Of a DNA stretch of 64,000 nucleotides, positions 28,254 to 38,429 are shown piece after piece (position 1 is the first letter of the stretch; the number at the start of each line of letters is the position of its first letter). The notes below the pieces were generated by a model that did no database searches, was not told the origin of the DNA, and saw nothing but the letters and a program-made list of their open reading frames with translations. The position numbers were made by a program, and so were the translations under genes. Origin of the DNA: Rhizobium rosettiformans. Its GTDB lineage: Bacteria > Pseudomonadota > Alphaproteobacteria > Rhizobiales > Rhizobiaceae. The DNA is taken from assembly GCF_016806065.1 (NCBI RefSeq), contig NZ_CP032405.1, forward strand, positions 620,001 through 684,000, written 5' to 3'.

Positions 28254-29417
28254 ATGACCGAATTGGACTTCAGGCTTGGCGAAACGGCGGACATGATCCG
28301 CGACACGACGGCGCGCTTTGCCCGCGAGCGCATCGCCCCGATCGCTGCGGACGTCGATAAGCATGATCGTTTCCCGGTCGAACTCTGGCCGGCCATGGGC
28401 GCGCTCGGCCTGCATGGCATCACGGTCGCGGAAGCAGACGGCGGTCTCGGCCTTGGCTATCTCGACCATGTCGTTGCCTGCGAGGAAATCAGTCGCGCTT
28501 CACCCTCGGTCGGCCTGTCCTACGGTGCTCACTCCAATCTCTGCATCAACCAGATCGCGCGTTGGGGTTCGAACGAGCAGAAGGCGAAGTATCTGCCCGG
28601 CCTGATCTCCGGCGACCATGTCGGCAGTCTCGCCATGTCCGAAGCCGGCGCCGGATCCGACGTCGTCTCCATGCGCCTGCGCGGCGACAGGGTCGAGGGC
28701 GGTTTTCGCCTGAACGGCACCAAATTCTGGATCACCAATGCCCCCTATGCGCAAACGCTCGTGGTCTATGCCAAGACGGAGCCGGAGGCTGGATCAAAGG
28801 GCATCACGGCCTTTCTCGTCGAGAAGGATTTCCCCGGCTTCTCGATCGGTCAGAAGATCGACAAGGTTGGAATGCGCGGCTCGCCCACGGCCGAACTCGT
28901 TTTCCAGGACTGCTTCGTTCCTCAGGAAAACGTCATGGGTCCGCTGAACGGCGGGGCGAAGGTGTTGATGTCCGGCCTCGACTACGAGCGGGTCGTGCTG
29001 TCAGGAATCCAGCTCGGCATCATGCAGGCCTGCCTCGACGTCGTCCTGCCTTATGTCAGGGAGCGCAGACAATTTGGCAAACCGATCGGCAGCTTCCAGC
29101 TGATGCAGGCCAAGATCGCCGACATGGTCGTGGCGCTGAACTCCGCCCGCGCCTATGTCTATGCGGTGGCGCGGGCCTGCGATGCTGGTCAGACGACACG
29201 CCAGGATGCGGCCGGCGCAATTCTCTATGCCTCGGAAAGCGCCGTGAAGGTGGCCGAACAGGCGATCCAGGCCCTGGGCGGTGCGGGTTACACCAAGGAT
29301 TGGCCCGTCGAGCGCTACTGGCGCGATGCAAAGCTTCTCGACATCGGCGCGGGCACCAACGAGGTGCGCCGCATGCTGATCGGCCGGGAAGTGATTGGCG
29401 CGGGAGCGATCAGCTGA
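28254..29417 (+). CDS. ivd: Isovaleryl-CoA dehydrogenase
   Basis: Acyl-CoA dehydrogenase of 387 residues. The catalytic Glu is in the [10 protein letters not shown] loop near residue 245, and the position used by short/medium-chain enzymes near the C-terminus is occupied by IGAGTNEV without Glu; this swap is the signature of isovaleryl-CoA dehydrogenases. FAD motif [12 protein letters not shown] near residue 125. It turns isovaleryl-CoA into 3-methylcrotonyl-CoA, the substrate of the next two gene products. Its TGA overlaps the following ATG by one base. Confidence 0.92.
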   Translation: MTELDFRLGETADMIRDTTARFARERIAPIAADVDKHDRFPVELWPAMGALGLHGITVAEADGGLGLGYLDHVVACEEISRASPSVGLSYGAHSNLCINQIARWGSNEQKAKYLPGLISGDHVGSLAMSEAGAGSDVVSMRLRGDRVEGGFRLNGTKFWITNAPYAQTLVVYAKTEPEAGSKGITAFLVEKDFPGFSIGQKIDKVGMRGSPTAELVFQDCFVPQENVMGPLNGGAKVLMSGLDYERVVLSGIQLGIMQACLDVVLPYVRERRQFGKPIGSFQLMQAKIADMVVALNSARAYVYAVARACDAGQTTRQDAAGAILYASESAVKVAEQAIQALGGAGYTKDWPVERYWRDAKLLDIGAGTNEVRRMLIGREVIGAGAIS

Positions 29418-31012
29418 TGCCGATACTCTCCACCGTACTCGACAGCGAAAGCGAAGGTTTCAAGGCCAATGCGACCCGCAACCGCGCCCTTGCCGAGGAA
29501 CTGCGGTCGAAGGTGGCGACCGCCGCTTTGGGCGGGAGTGAAAACCATCGCCAACGGCATGTCGCGCGTGGCAAGCTTCTGCCCCGGGATCGGGTGTTGC
29601 GGCTCATCGATCCTGGCTCTCCATTCCTCGAGATCGGACAACTGGCCGCAGGCGGAATGTATGGTGACGAGGCCCCGGGCGCCGGTATGATTGCCGGCAT
29701 CGGGCGAGTCTCCGGTCGCGAATGCATGATCATTGCCCATGACCCGACGGTGAAGGGCGGCGCCTATTTCCCGATGACGGTGAAGAAGCATCTGAGAGCA
29801 CAGGAGATTGCCTCGGAAAACCGCCTGCCCTGCATCTATCTGGTGGATTCCGGCGGTGCCAACCTGCCGCATCAGGCCGAAGTCTTCCCCGACCGTGATC
29901 ATTTCGGCCGGATCTTCTACAACCAAGCGCAGATGTCTGCCGCAGGGATTCCGCAGATCGCCTGCGTCATGGGAAGCTGCACGGCGGGCGGCGCCTATGT
30001 GCCTGCCATGTCCGATGAGACGGTAATCGTCCGCAATCAGGGCACCATCTTTCTCGCCGGCCCGCCGCTGGTAAAAGCCGCGACCGGCGAGGTGATCTCG
30101 GCCGAGGATCTGGGTGGTGCGGAAATCCATGCTCGCCGATCCGGCCTTGTCGACCATGTCGCCGAAAACGACGAACACGCGCTTCTGATCGTGCGCGACA
30201 TCGTGGCGACATTGAACCGGCCAAAGACGGTGGACATCGAGCTTGCCAAGCCGCGCCCTCCCCTGTTCGACCCGAGTGAGCTCTACGGCGTGGTCCCGCA
30301 GGACCTGCGCACACCCTATGACGTGCGCGAGGTGATCGCCCGTCTCGTCGATGGGTCCGAACTGCAGGAGTTCAAGCCGCTTTACGGAACGACGCTGGTC
30401 GGCGGTTTCGCCCATCTCTGGGGCATTCCGATTGCCATCCTCGCCAACAACGGCGTCCTGTTTTCCGAGAGTGCCCTGAAGGGCGCCCATTTCATCGAAC
30501 TTGCCTGCCAGAGGCGCATCCCTCTTCTCTTCCTGCAGAACATTTCTGGCTTCATGGTCGGCGGGAAATACGAGGCGGAAGGGATCGCCAAACATGGCGC
30601 CAAGCTGGTGACGGCGGTCTCCTGCGCACAGGTTCCGAAGGTCACCGTGCTGATCGGCGGCAGTTTCGGCGCCGGCAACTACGGCATGTGCGGTCGCGCC
30701 TTTCAGCCGCGCTTCCTGTTCACCTGGCCGAATGCCCGCATCTCCGTCATGGGAGGGGAGCAGGCCGCCTCTGTCCTGGCGACCGTCCATCGCGATGCCG
30801 AAGGCTGGACGGCTGAGGAGGCCGAAGCCTTCAAGGCGCCGATCCGCCAGAAATACGAGGACGAAGGCAATCCCTATTACGCCACGGCCCGGATGTGGGA
30901 TGACGGCATCATCGACCCCGCCCAGACCCGTGACGTGCTTGGCCTTGCCTTTTCCGCAACGCTGAATGCCCCGATCCCAGAACGGGCGCAGTTCGGCATT
31001 TTCCGGATGTGA
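29417..31012 (+). CDS. Methylcrotonyl-CoA carboxylase, carboxyltransferase (beta) subunit
   Basis: Carboxyltransferase subunit of 531 residues (family about 535). N-terminal half with [13 protein letters not shown] near residue 45 and [18 protein letters not shown] near residue 185; C-terminal half with [25 protein letters not shown] near residue 375 and [20 protein letters not shown] near 415. It moves CO2 from biotin to methylcrotonyl-CoA. Correct start is the ATG at 29417; the open frame extends far upstream on the wrong phase of ivd. Often named liuB, mccB or accD1. Confidence 0.92.
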   Translation: MPILSTVLDSESEGFKANATRNRALAEELRSKVATAALGGSENHRQRHVARGKLLPRDRVLRLIDPGSPFLEIGQLAAGGMYGDEAPGAGMIAGIGRVSGRECMIIAHDPTVKGGAYFPMTVKKHLRAQEIASENRLPCIYLVDSGGANLPHQAEVFPDRDHFGRIFYNQAQMSAAGIPQIACVMGSCTAGGAYVPAMSDETVIVRNQGTIFLAGPPLVKAATGEVISAEDLGGAEIHARRSGLVDHVAENDEHALLIVRDIVATLNRPKTVDIELAKPRPPLFDPSELYGVVPQDLRTPYDVREVIARLVDGSELQEFKPLYGTTLVGGFAHLWGIPIAILANNGVLFSESALKGAHFIELACQRRIPLLFLQNISGFMVGGKYEAEGIAKHGAKLVTAVSCAQVPKVTVLIGGSFGAGNYGMCGRAFQPRFLFTWPNARISVMGGEQAASVLATVHRDAEGWTAEEAEAFKAPIRQKYEDEGNPYYATARMWDDGIIDPAQTRDVLGLAFSATLNAPIPERAQFGIFRM

Positions 31013-31019
31013 GGCGAGG

Positions 31020-32876
31020 ATGATCGAAAGCTTGTTGATCGCCAATCGTGGTGAAATCGCCCGGCGGATCATTCGCACGGCAAAACGGCTTGGCATCCGA
31101 ACGATCGCGGTCCATTCGGATGTGGATGCGGACATGGCCTTCGTGCACGAGGCCGATGAGGCTCTGCCGATCGGTCCGGCGCCCGCACGCGACAGCTATC
31201 TGCGTCAGGACCGCATCCTGGAGGCCGCCAGGAAGAGCGGCGCTCAGGCGATCCATCCGGGTTATGGCTTCCTGTCGGAAAATGCCGAGTTTGCCGAAGC
31301 CGTGATGGCCGAGGGTCTGGTCTGGGTCGGGGCGCCGCCCGCTGCCATCAGGGCCATGGGCCTGAAAGACGCCGCCAAACAACGGATGATCGCAGCCGGC
31401 GTGCCAGTCACGCCGGGTTATCTCGGGGAAGACCAGAGCCTAGAACGACTGCAACGTGAAGCCGATGCCATCGGCTATCCGGTGCTGATCAAGGCGGTGG
31501 CCGGCGGCGGCGGCAAGGGCATGCGTCGTGTCGAGCGCTCTGAGGATTTCCCTACCGCGCTCGCCAGTTGCCGGCGCGAAGCGGCATCTTCCTTCGGCGA
31601 TGACCGCGTGCTGATCGAGAAATACATCCTTTCGCCGCGCCATATCGAGGTGCAGGTGTTCGGCGACACCAAAGGCAATGTCGTGCATCTCTTCGAGCGC
31701 GACTGCTCGCTGCAACGCCGCCACCAGAAAGTGATCGAGGAAGCCCCCGCCCCCGGCATGGATGCCGCAACGCGAGAGGCGGTTTGCCAGGCGGCCGTCA
31801 AGGCGGCCCGTGCGGTTGATTATGTCGGCGCAGGTACGATCGAGTTCATCGCCGATGCCTCGGAGGGCCTGCGTGCTGACCGCATCTGGTTCATGGAAAT
31901 GAACACGCGTCTCCAGGTCGAGCACCCCGTGACCGAGGCGATCACTGGACAGGATCTGGTCGAATGGCAACTACGCATTGCCTCAGGCGAGCCGCTGCCC
32001 TTGCGACAGGATCAGCTTTGCATCACTGGCTGGGCGATGGAAGCGCGGCTTTACGCGGAGAACCCCGCAAACGGCTTCCTGCCGTCGATCGGTCGCCTTG
32101 ACCATCTGCGTCTGCCGGATACGCTTCGCACCGACAGTGGCGTCGAGCAGGGTGACGAGGTCACCCCGCATTACGACCCGATGCTGGCCAAACTCATCAG
32201 CCATGGCACCAGCCGGCAAGAGGCAGCCCGCAAGCTTGGCAAGGCTGTAGGCCAGGTCGAGATCTGGCCGGTGCGCAGCAATGCCGGTTTTCTCGCCCGC
32301 ACGCTACGTCATCCAGACTTTCTGGCAGGGGCGGTCGATACCGGCTTCATCGATCGGCATGCCGATGAACTGGTAGGATCAAGGGAGCCGGACGAGCAAG
32401 TCTTGCAGGCTGCCGCAGCCGCACTGTTGCCGAGGAATACATCCGATGTCTGGACCGCCCTAACAGGATTTCGTCTCAACGCCGGATGCGACCGGCAGGT
32501 TGCCATCGAGGTCGCAAACAAGCCCTATCTGGTTCGGATGCAGGATGTGCCGTCGACCGTCCGAAGCCAGAACGGGGTCGTCTTCCTTGGTGGCGAAGCC
32601 TGGGAGATCGGGCTGCCACGGGCGGGGCATAGCGGCCATGGTACAGGCGCCGGTGATGGCGCGATCATGGCGCCGATGCCCGGCATCGTAATTGCCGTTT
32701 CCGTTGCTGAGGGAGACCCGGTCCGCCGCGGCCAGCCGCTGATCGTCATCGAAGCCATGAAAATGGAGCAGGTGCTCCACGCCCCCTTCGATGGCAAGGT
32801 GGCGGAGCTGAGGGCGAGCCAGGGCAGTCAGGTGGTCGAGGGCAGCCTGCTGGTCAGGATCGAGGGAGAAGGTTGA
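31020..32876 (+). CDS. Methylcrotonyl-CoA carboxylase, biotin (alpha) subunit
   Basis: Biotin carboxylase plus biotin carrier protein, 618 residues. N-terminal biotin carboxylase starts [22 protein letters not shown] in outline, ATP-grasp glycine loop is [12 protein letters not shown] near residue 160, and the biotinylated Lys is in [10 protein letters not shown] near residue 582. The shorter C-terminal half distinguishes it from pyruvate carboxylase. Seven bases separate it from the beta subunit; its TGA overlaps the next ATG. Confidence 0.92.
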   Translation: MIESLLIANRGEIARRIIRTAKRLGIRTIAVHSDVDADMAFVHEADEALPIGPAPARDSYLRQDRILEAARKSGAQAIHPGYGFLSENAEFAEAVMAEGLVWVGAPPAAIRAMGLKDAAKQRMIAAGVPVTPGYLGEDQSLERLQREADAIGYPVLIKAVAGGGGKGMRRVERSEDFPTALASCRREAASSFGDDRVLIEKYILSPRHIEVQVFGDTKGNVVHLFERDCSLQRRHQKVIEEAPAPGMDAATREAVCQAAVKAARAVDYVGAGTIEFIADASEGLRADRIWFMEMNTRLQVEHPVTEAITGQDLVEWQLRIASGEPLPLRQDQLCITGWAMEARLYAENPANGFLPSIGRLDHLRLPDTLRTDSGVEQGDEVTPHYDPMLAKLISHGTSRQEAARKLGKAVGQVEIWPVRSNAGFLARTLRHPDFLAGAVDTGFIDRHADELVGSREPDEQVLQAAAAALLPRNTSDVWTALTGFRLNAGCDRQVAIEVANKPYLVRMQDVPSTVRSQNGVVFLGGEAWEIGLPRAGHSGHGTGAGDGAIMAPMPGIVIAVSVAEGDPVRRGQPLIVIEAMKMEQVLHAPFDGKVAELRASQGSQVVEGSLLVRIEGEG

Positions 32877-33328
32877 TGGCCGGACGCTATTTCGACGATT
32901 GGACGATAGGCGACAGGATCGCCCACGAGCTCCGGCGTACGGTGACCGAAACAGACAACCTGATGTTCACGCTGATGACCCACAATCCGCAGCCCCTGCA
33001 TCTCGATGTCGAAGCGGCGAAGGCGAGCGAATTCGGCCAGATCCTCGTCAACGGCACCTTCACCTTTTCGCTGATGGTCGGCCTGTCGGTCGGCGATACC
33101 ACGCTCGGCACGCTCGTCGCCAACCTAGGCTACGACAAGGTCGTGATGCCGAAGCCGGTGTTCATCGGCGATACGATGCGGGCAGAGAGCGAGATTGCCG
33201 ACCTGAGAGAAAGTCGATCGCGCCCGACCGCTGGTATCGTCACCTTCAGGCATGAACTCTTCAACCAGCGGGGCGAACTGGTCTGCCAGTGCCTGCGCTC
33301 CGCACTCGTCTCGCGGAGGCCTCAATGA
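32876..33328 (+). CDS. MaoC-family hydratase, candidate methylglutaconyl-CoA hydratase
   Basis: Hot-dog-fold hydratase of 150 residues. MaoC features are visible: [24 protein letters not shown] near residues 20-45 (in outline), where Asp/His act in enoyl-CoA hydration, and [21 protein letters not shown] near residues 55-75. Start ATG at 32876 overlaps the carboxylase stop, and its stop overlaps the lyase start. Leucine breakdown needs a hydratase after methylcrotonyl-CoA carboxylase and no crotonase gene is present here, so this is the likely replacement. Mesaconyl-type hydration is the alternative. Confidence 0.8.
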   Translation: MAGRYFDDWTIGDRIAHELRRTVTETDNLMFTLMTHNPQPLHLDVEAAKASEFGQILVNGTFTFSLMVGLSVGDTTLGTLVANLGYDKVVMPKPVFIGDTMRAESEIADLRESRSRPTAGIVTFRHELFNQRGELVCQCLRSALVSRRPQ

Positions 33329-34164
33329 GGCTGCGCTCGCTGCTCTTCGTGCCGGGTGATAGACCCGATCGCATGGAGAAGGCACTCGGCTGCGGCGCCG
33401 ATGCCCTGATCCTGGACCTCGAGGATTCCGTGACGCTGAACGCCAAGCCTGCGGCTCGGCGGGCGGCGGCCAACTTCCTCCGTCAGGCCAAAGGCAGGAT
33501 CCCGCTACTCGTCCGTATAAACCCGCTCGACAGCGGCCTTCTAGACGACGATCTCGCCGCAATCCTTGAAGTGCCGCCGCACGGGCTGGTGCTCCCGAAG
33601 GCGGAGGGCGCCTCGAGCGTCGAAGCCCTGAGCGCAAAAGCGCCCGGCATCCCCATCCTGCCAATTGCGACCGAGACGCCGGCCGCGATCTTCCAGCTGG
33701 GCTCCTACACATCCGTAACCGACCGGCTTGTCGGCCTGACCTGGGGCGCGGAAGACCTGCCGGCTGCCATTGGGGCGCTTGGTGCACGCGACGAGACGGG
33801 CCGCTACACCGCCCCTTACGAACTCGCCCGCTCGCTGACCTTGTTTGGCGCTCACGCAGCCGGCGTGGCTGCGATCGAGACCGTTTACCCCGCGCTTGCC
33901 GATCCGGACGGGCTTGCCGCCTATACGCGGCGCGCCCGCTTTGACGGCTTCAACGGCATGATGGCGATCCATCCCGCGCAGGTGCCCGTCATCAACCAGG
34001 CATTCACGCCTTCCGCAAAGGAATTGGCCGAGGCCCAGGCGATCGTCGACGCATTTGCCGCCAATCCCAATTCAGGCGCGCTCCGTTTCGCTGGCCGAAT
34101 GATCGACGCACCGCATCTCAAACAGGCGAAACGTCTGCTCGAATACACGGATGACAGCCACTGA
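33325..34164 (+). CDS. CitE-like CoA-ester lyase, candidate HMG-CoA/citramalyl-CoA lyase
   Basis: HpcH/HpaI/CitE-family lyase of 279 residues. [17 protein letters not shown] at residues 3-19, [10 protein letters not shown] near residue 30, the Mg-binding region LPKAEG near residue 92, Glu in [11 protein letters not shown] near residue 113, [12 protein letters not shown] near 135, and [15 protein letters not shown] near 212 are all family motifs. It would cleave a 3-hydroxyacyl-CoA. It closes the leucine operon, where a lyase for 3-hydroxy-3-methylglutaryl-CoA is required and no TIM-barrel HMG-CoA lyase of the LiuE type is seen. Confidence 0.8.
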   Translation: MRLRSLLFVPGDRPDRMEKALGCGADALILDLEDSVTLNAKPAARRAAANFLRQAKGRIPLLVRINPLDSGLLDDDLAAILEVPPHGLVLPKAEGASSVEALSAKAPGIPILPIATETPAAIFQLGSYTSVTDRLVGLTWGAEDLPAAIGALGARDETGRYTAPYELARSLTLFGAHAAGVAAIETVYPALADPDGLAAYTRRARFDGFNGMMAIHPAQVPVINQAFTPSAKELAEAQAIVDAFAANPNSGALRFAGRMIDAPHLKQAKRLLEYTDDSH

Positions 34165-34274
34165 AATTGGTCACCACAAGCTCGCCACCGAGGAGATGGC
34201 AACTACGCCAGCGGCTTCATCCAGACGTCATCTGAACGTGGCAGAGGACGAGGGAAATTCGGGAGCACCAAGCC

Positions 34275-35396
34275 TTGCCGCGTCTTACTCTTTCCACCGT
34301 CTCGAAGCGATTTGACGATTTTCAGGCTGTCGACGGGGTCTCGCTCACAATCCCCGACGGTGCATTTCTCGCCCTGCTCGGTCCTTCGGGCTCAGGCAAG
34401 ACCACCGTGCTGCGGCTGATCGCGGGGCTGGAGGTGCCTGACGGGGGTGAAATTCTCTTCGACGAGACGATCGTTGCCGGGCATGGCGCCTTCCTTCCTC
34501 CGGAAAAGCGGGGGATCGGCATGGTATTCCAGTCCTACGCGCTGTGGCCGACGATGACCGTACGCGGCAACATCGAATTTGGCCTGAAGGTCGGCGGATT
34601 GAAACCCCGAGAACGCGCTGCACGGATCGAGGAGGTGCTGAAGGTCGTCGGCCTCGCGGGTCTCGGCGACAGACGCCCGCACGAGCTGTCCGGCGGACAG
34701 CGTCAGCGCGTGGCGCTGGCCCGCTCGCTTGCGACCCGACCAAATCTGATCCTCCTCGACGAGCCGCTCGCCAACCTCGACGCGCATCTGCGCGAGGCGA
34801 TGCTTGCCGAATTCCGTCGCATCCACAGCCTGACCGGCTCCACCTTCGTCTTCGTCACCCATGACCAGGACGAGGCCATGGCGGTCGCGACCCATGTAGC
34901 CGTCATGGACCACGGTCGGCTGGAGCAATTGGCAACGCCGGAGGAGCTCTACCGGAAGCCGGCCTCGCCGATGGTCGCCCGCTTCATCGGGCGCGGTCGC
35001 ACACTGCCGGTCCGGGTGCTCAAATCGGAAGGCGGCCGGACCCGGGTGATGCTTGGCCAGCAACTTCTCGACATGCCGGGAAATGCACCCGTCGGCTATG
35101 GCTGGCTCTGCTTTCATGCCTCGGATCTCAAGCGCGTCAACGAGGGCGGACATCTGAAGACCGAACTCGTCGGCCAGGTCTTTCAGAACGGCAGCCTTCT
35201 CAGCCATTGCCTGCCGACCGAGATCGACGGCGACGTCGTCAGCCTGCCACTCGACGAGCGGATCGCGCCGGGCACGCCGATCGAACTTGTCATCACCGAC
35301 GGCTGGGTAATCGGCGAAGGCCGGGGCACGCACAGCAACGGCGATGTCACACGAAGATCATCGACCTGTCGTCCGGGCGTCATCTCGCTGCGCTAG
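34275..35396 (+). CDS. ABC importer ATPase of the ferric-ion/polyamine (FbpC/PotA) class
   Basis: ATPase of 373 residues. Walker A GPSGSGKTT near residue 37, signature LSGGQRQRVALARSL near residue 137, Walker B LILLDEPLANLDAHLR near residue 158, and the MalK-like switch His in FVTHDQDEA. A C-terminal regulatory domain of TOBE type follows from about residue 240. The start is a TTG with GGGAG nine bases upstream. It is followed in order by a binding protein and a fused double permease, so it powers that importer. Confidence 0.85.
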   Translation: MPRLTLSTVSKRFDDFQAVDGVSLTIPDGAFLALLGPSGSGKTTVLRLIAGLEVPDGGEILFDETIVAGHGAFLPPEKRGIGMVFQSYALWPTMTVRGNIEFGLKVGGLKPRERAARIEEVLKVVGLAGLGDRRPHELSGGQRQRVALARSLATRPNLILLDEPLANLDAHLREAMLAEFRRIHSLTGSTFVFVTHDQDEAMAVATHVAVMDHGRLEQLATPEELYRKPASPMVARFIGRGRTLPVRVLKSEGGRTRVMLGQQLLDMPGNAPVGYGWLCFHASDLKRVNEGGHLKTELVGQVFQNGSLLSHCLPTEIDGDVVSLPLDERIAPGTPIELVITDGWVIGEGRGTHSNGDVTRRSSTCRPGVISLR

Positions 35397-35470
35397 GCGA
35401 CAATTCCGGCCGCCCAAGGGCCGGCAGTTGACAGCTTCCGGGCCTCGTCCGCCCCTTCAATGAGGTTTCC

Positions 35471-36448
35471 ATGTTCATCCGCACGCTCCTCACCTCCACG
35501 ATCCTTGCCGGTCTCGCCTTCACCGCACAGGCCGAGGACACGATCACCGTCTATACCTCGCAGCCCCAGGATCAGATGACCCAGGTCATCGAAGCCTTCA
35601 ACGCCGACCACCCGGAAATCAAAGTGGAGCTCTTCCGCTCCGGCACCACAGAAGTCATGGCCAAGCTGCAGGCCGAATATGCCGCCGGGAACAGCCCGGC
35701 CGACGTCATTCTGATCGCTGACACTGTGGCGATGACCCAGCTGAAGCACGACGACCGCCTGCTCGCCTTCACCGACGCCCCGGTTGAGGGCATCGATCCG
35801 GCCTTCATCGATGCCGACAAGACTTTCTTCGGCACCAAGGTGATCACCACGGGCATCGTCTACAACACCGACCTCGTGAAGACGGCCCCGACGAGCTGGA
35901 ACGACCTGCTCGCGGCTGACGCTGCCAAGAGCCTGATCATGCCGAGCCCGCTTTATTCGGGTGCCGCCGTCATCCATGTCGGCACCATGACTCAGCAGCC
36001 GGAATTCGGCTGGGCATACTATGAGAAGCTGGCAGAGGCCGGCGCCGTTGCCGGTCAGGGCAATGGCACGGTCATCGAGGCCGTTGCGCGCGGCGAGAAG
36101 GCCTATGGCATCATCATCGAATACATGGCGCTCAATGCAAAGAAGAAGGGCTCGCCCGTCGACTTCGTCTTCCCGACCGAAGGCGTGAGCTCAATCACCC
36201 AGCCGGTTGCCGTATTGACGGGCTCGGATGCAGTGGACGCTGCCAAGACCTTCGTCGCCTGGCAGCTGTCGAAGACCGCGCAGGAACAGGCGACCGCCCA
36301 GGGTTACTTCCCGATCCTGCCCGGCGTCACCCAGCCCGAAGGCTATCCGGCTCTCACGACGCTGAAGATCCTGCCTGCTGACAGCGATGCCATGCTGAAG
36401 GCCGACACCGAGAACAAGGAAAAGTTCGCCGAGCTCTTCGGCGGCTGA
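35471..36448 (+). CDS. ABC importer periplasmic binding protein, ferric-ion-binding (FbpA-like) class
   Basis: Binding protein of 325 residues with a short signal peptide ending TAQA near residue 20, then the class II binding-protein opening ITVYTSQPQDQMTQVIEAFNA-like. TGIVYNTDLV and GAVAGQGNGTVIEAVARGEKAYGI fit the FbpA/AEP/thiamine-binding group. The adjacent Tyr pair that binds iron in FbpA is not convincingly visible, so iron, a phosphonate or a phosphorylated sugar remain possible ligands. It lies between its ATPase and permease genes. Confidence 0.8.
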   Translation: MFIRTLLTSTILAGLAFTAQAEDTITVYTSQPQDQMTQVIEAFNADHPEIKVELFRSGTTEVMAKLQAEYAAGNSPADVILIADTVAMTQLKHDDRLLAFTDAPVEGIDPAFIDADKTFFGTKVITTGIVYNTDLVKTAPTSWNDLLAADAAKSLIMPSPLYSGAAVIHVGTMTQQPEFGWAYYEKLAEAGAVAGQGNGTVIEAVARGEKAYGIIIEYMALNAKKKGSPVDFVFPTEGVSSITQPVAVLTGSDAVDAAKTFVAWQLSKTAQEQATAQGYFPILPGVTQPEGYPALTTLKILPADSDAMLKADTENKEKFAELFGG

Positions 36449-36455
36449 TCCCACC

Positions 36456-38168
36456 ATGCGTAAATCCGCCTGGGGCAAGGCCCGAAAGGCTATGCCGGCT
36501 TGGGGAGGCGAGCATCTGCTCGTCTCCCTTCTCGTTCTCTATGTCGCCGCAACGACGCTCTGGCCGCTCGCCCGGCTGTTTGCCAGCGCCTTCCAGCCCG
36601 GCGAGGACGGTACACCGCTCGGGTTGATGCTCGCCACCTTGTCCAGCCGCTCGACCCTCAGAGCGCTTTCCGGCACGCTGCAGACGGCCCTTCTGTCTGT
36701 CGTCGTCTCGACGCTCATCGGCGTGGCGCTTGCCTTTGCCGTCAGCCTGCTCAAGCTCAGGACACGCGCAGCGCTGACCTTCCTCATCCTGATGCCGCTG
36801 ATCGTGCCGTCGCAAACCATGGCGCTCGCCTGGATCGAACTCTTCGGCGCACAATCACCGATCCTCAAACCACTTGGCCTTGCCGCAGCGCCGGGTTCTA
36901 CCAATCCACTCTATTCAGTGGGCGGAATAGCACTGGTCATGGGCATCGAGCACATGCCGCTCGTCTTCATCGCCGTGCGCGCCGCATTGCGGGCGCTGCC
37001 ATGCGACCTGATCGAAGCTGCGCGCATTCTCGGCATCCCGCCCGGGCGGATCGGAACCGGCATCGTGCTGCCGATCGTCATGCCCTCGGTTCTCGCCGGC
37101 AGTCTGATCGCCTTCACCGCCGCGATCGGCAATTTCGGCGTGCCGGCACTGCTCGGCATTCCCGGCCGCATTTCTGTCCTGACGACGCTGATCTACCAGC
37201 GCCTCAACGGCTTTGGTCCGGCAGCGGCCGGACAGGTGGCGACGCTGGCCCTCGTGCTCGCCGTTATGGCAGCGCTCGCGATCGTCATGCGCAATGTCGT
37301 TGCGACCCGTCTCGCCGTGCCACTACCGGCGGGCGCCCCCTTCGTTGCGCAGCGCAGCGCACCCGTGATCGAGATCCTGATCTGGATCCTTGTGCTGATC
37401 CTGTCCCTGGTGCCCCTTGCAGCTCTCACGATGACCGCACTCTTGCCGGCTATTGGCGTGGCATTCGGGCCAGACACGATCAGCCTCGATCAGTTCCACG
37501 CCGTCCTCGACAATCAGACAGTGAGACGCGCCTTTGGCAATTCGCTGTGGCTCGCCTTGATCACGGCTGCCATCTCGATGCTCGTCGCCGTGCCGCTGGC
37601 CTTTGTCTCCAGCCGCCGGCAGAACCCGGTGCTGCGATTGCTGGACATCGTCATCGAAGCACCCTGGGTCGTCCCCGGAACAGTCGTCGCTCTTGGCATG
37701 ATCCTCGCCTTCCTGAAGCCTCTGCCGCTCGTCGGGATCTCGATCTACGGAACGATGATGATCCTCGTCATCGCCTACCTCGCGCGCTTCCTGCCACTGG
37801 TCCTGCGGCCGGTTGCTGCCGCCGCACAGTCAGCCGACCCCTCGCTTGACGAAGCCGCCCGCGTGACAGGCGCCGGCCTGTTGCGCCGCATCCTGGCGAT
37901 CTTCCTGCCAGGTGTATTGCCCGCCGCCGCGGCCGGCGCGATCCTGGTGGTGATGACGGCGCTGAACGAACTGACGCTCTCGGCCCTCTTGTGGTCGTCG
38001 GGCAACGAGACGATCGGCGTGATGATCTTTGCCCTGCAATACGAAGGCAACTCGACCGCCGCAGCTGCGGTCGCGGTCCTTTCGACGCTTCTGGTCCTGA
38101 TCCTCGCCGCCCTCGCCACGGCGGCCGCCCGCCGTCTGCCACGGGGCACTCTCCCCTGGGTAGACTGA
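36456..38168 (+). CDS. ABC importer double permease, FbpB/ferric class
   Basis: Permease of 570 residues with two tandem membrane domains of about 270 residues each, as in FbpB and related ferric and AEP permeases. Coupling loops are EAARILGIPPGRIGTGIVLPI near residue 190 (in outline) and EAARVTGAGLLRRILAIFLPG near residue 467. About twelve hydrophobic segments are visible. It starts 7 bases after the binding-protein stop, so the three genes form one importer operon. Confidence 0.87.
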   Translation: MRKSAWGKARKAMPAWGGEHLLVSLLVLYVAATTLWPLARLFASAFQPGEDGTPLGLMLATLSSRSTLRALSGTLQTALLSVVVSTLIGVALAFAVSLLKLRTRAALTFLILMPLIVPSQTMALAWIELFGAQSPILKPLGLAAAPGSTNPLYSVGGIALVMGIEHMPLVFIAVRAALRALPCDLIEAARILGIPPGRIGTGIVLPIVMPSVLAGSLIAFTAAIGNFGVPALLGIPGRISVLTTLIYQRLNGFGPAAAGQVATLALVLAVMAALAIVMRNVVATRLAVPLPAGAPFVAQRSAPVIEILIWILVLILSLVPLAALTMTALLPAIGVAFGPDTISLDQFHAVLDNQTVRRAFGNSLWLALITAAISMLVAVPLAFVSSRRQNPVLRLLDIVIEAPWVVPGTVVALGMILAFLKPLPLVGISIYGTMMILVIAYLARFLPLVLRPVAAAAQSADPSLDEAARVTGAGLLRRILAIFLPGVLPAAAAGAILVVMTALNELTLSALLWSSGNETIGVMIFALQYEGNSTAAAAVAVLSTLLVLILAALATAAARRLPRGTLPWVD

Positions 38169-38237
38169 TCCAGACGGAGCAGGTGGTCGCACCCAAAAAG
38201 TCATCGGGCGTCAGAGGAGCCTGTTAAAGGCAAATGA

Positions 38238-38429
38238 CGTGATGGACCTTGCAGCGACAAGCTCTATCGCACCGATCTCCAACGCACGGCGCAAGTGCGG
38301 AATGCACTAATGCTCTTCCTCGAGTTCGATTATACTGCCCCTGCTGAGCGTTATGAGAAGCTCGGAACCGATTACTTCAAAGGCGGATATTTTAAATTCG
38401 ATGAGTTAACGGAGAAAAGGAGCGCATGA
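38238..38429 (+). pseudogene. Possible short gene remnant upstream of lysE
   Basis: A stop-free stretch of about 63 codons follows a stop at 38235-38237 and ends in TGA overlapping the lysE start. It reads as a plausible protein tail (NALMLFLEFDYTAPAERY) rather than random shadow, but lacks a well-placed start and I do not recognise the family. It could be the C-terminal end of a lost gene or a leader ORF from the ATG at 38310 (39 residues). The rest of the 260-base gap shows only the lysE ribosome-binding site. Confidence 0.2.

Noticed and set aside
31440..31970. Antisense frame inside the methylcrotonyl-CoA carboxylase alpha gene
   Set aside because: No independent features; the plus-strand biotin carboxylase motifs are unambiguous.
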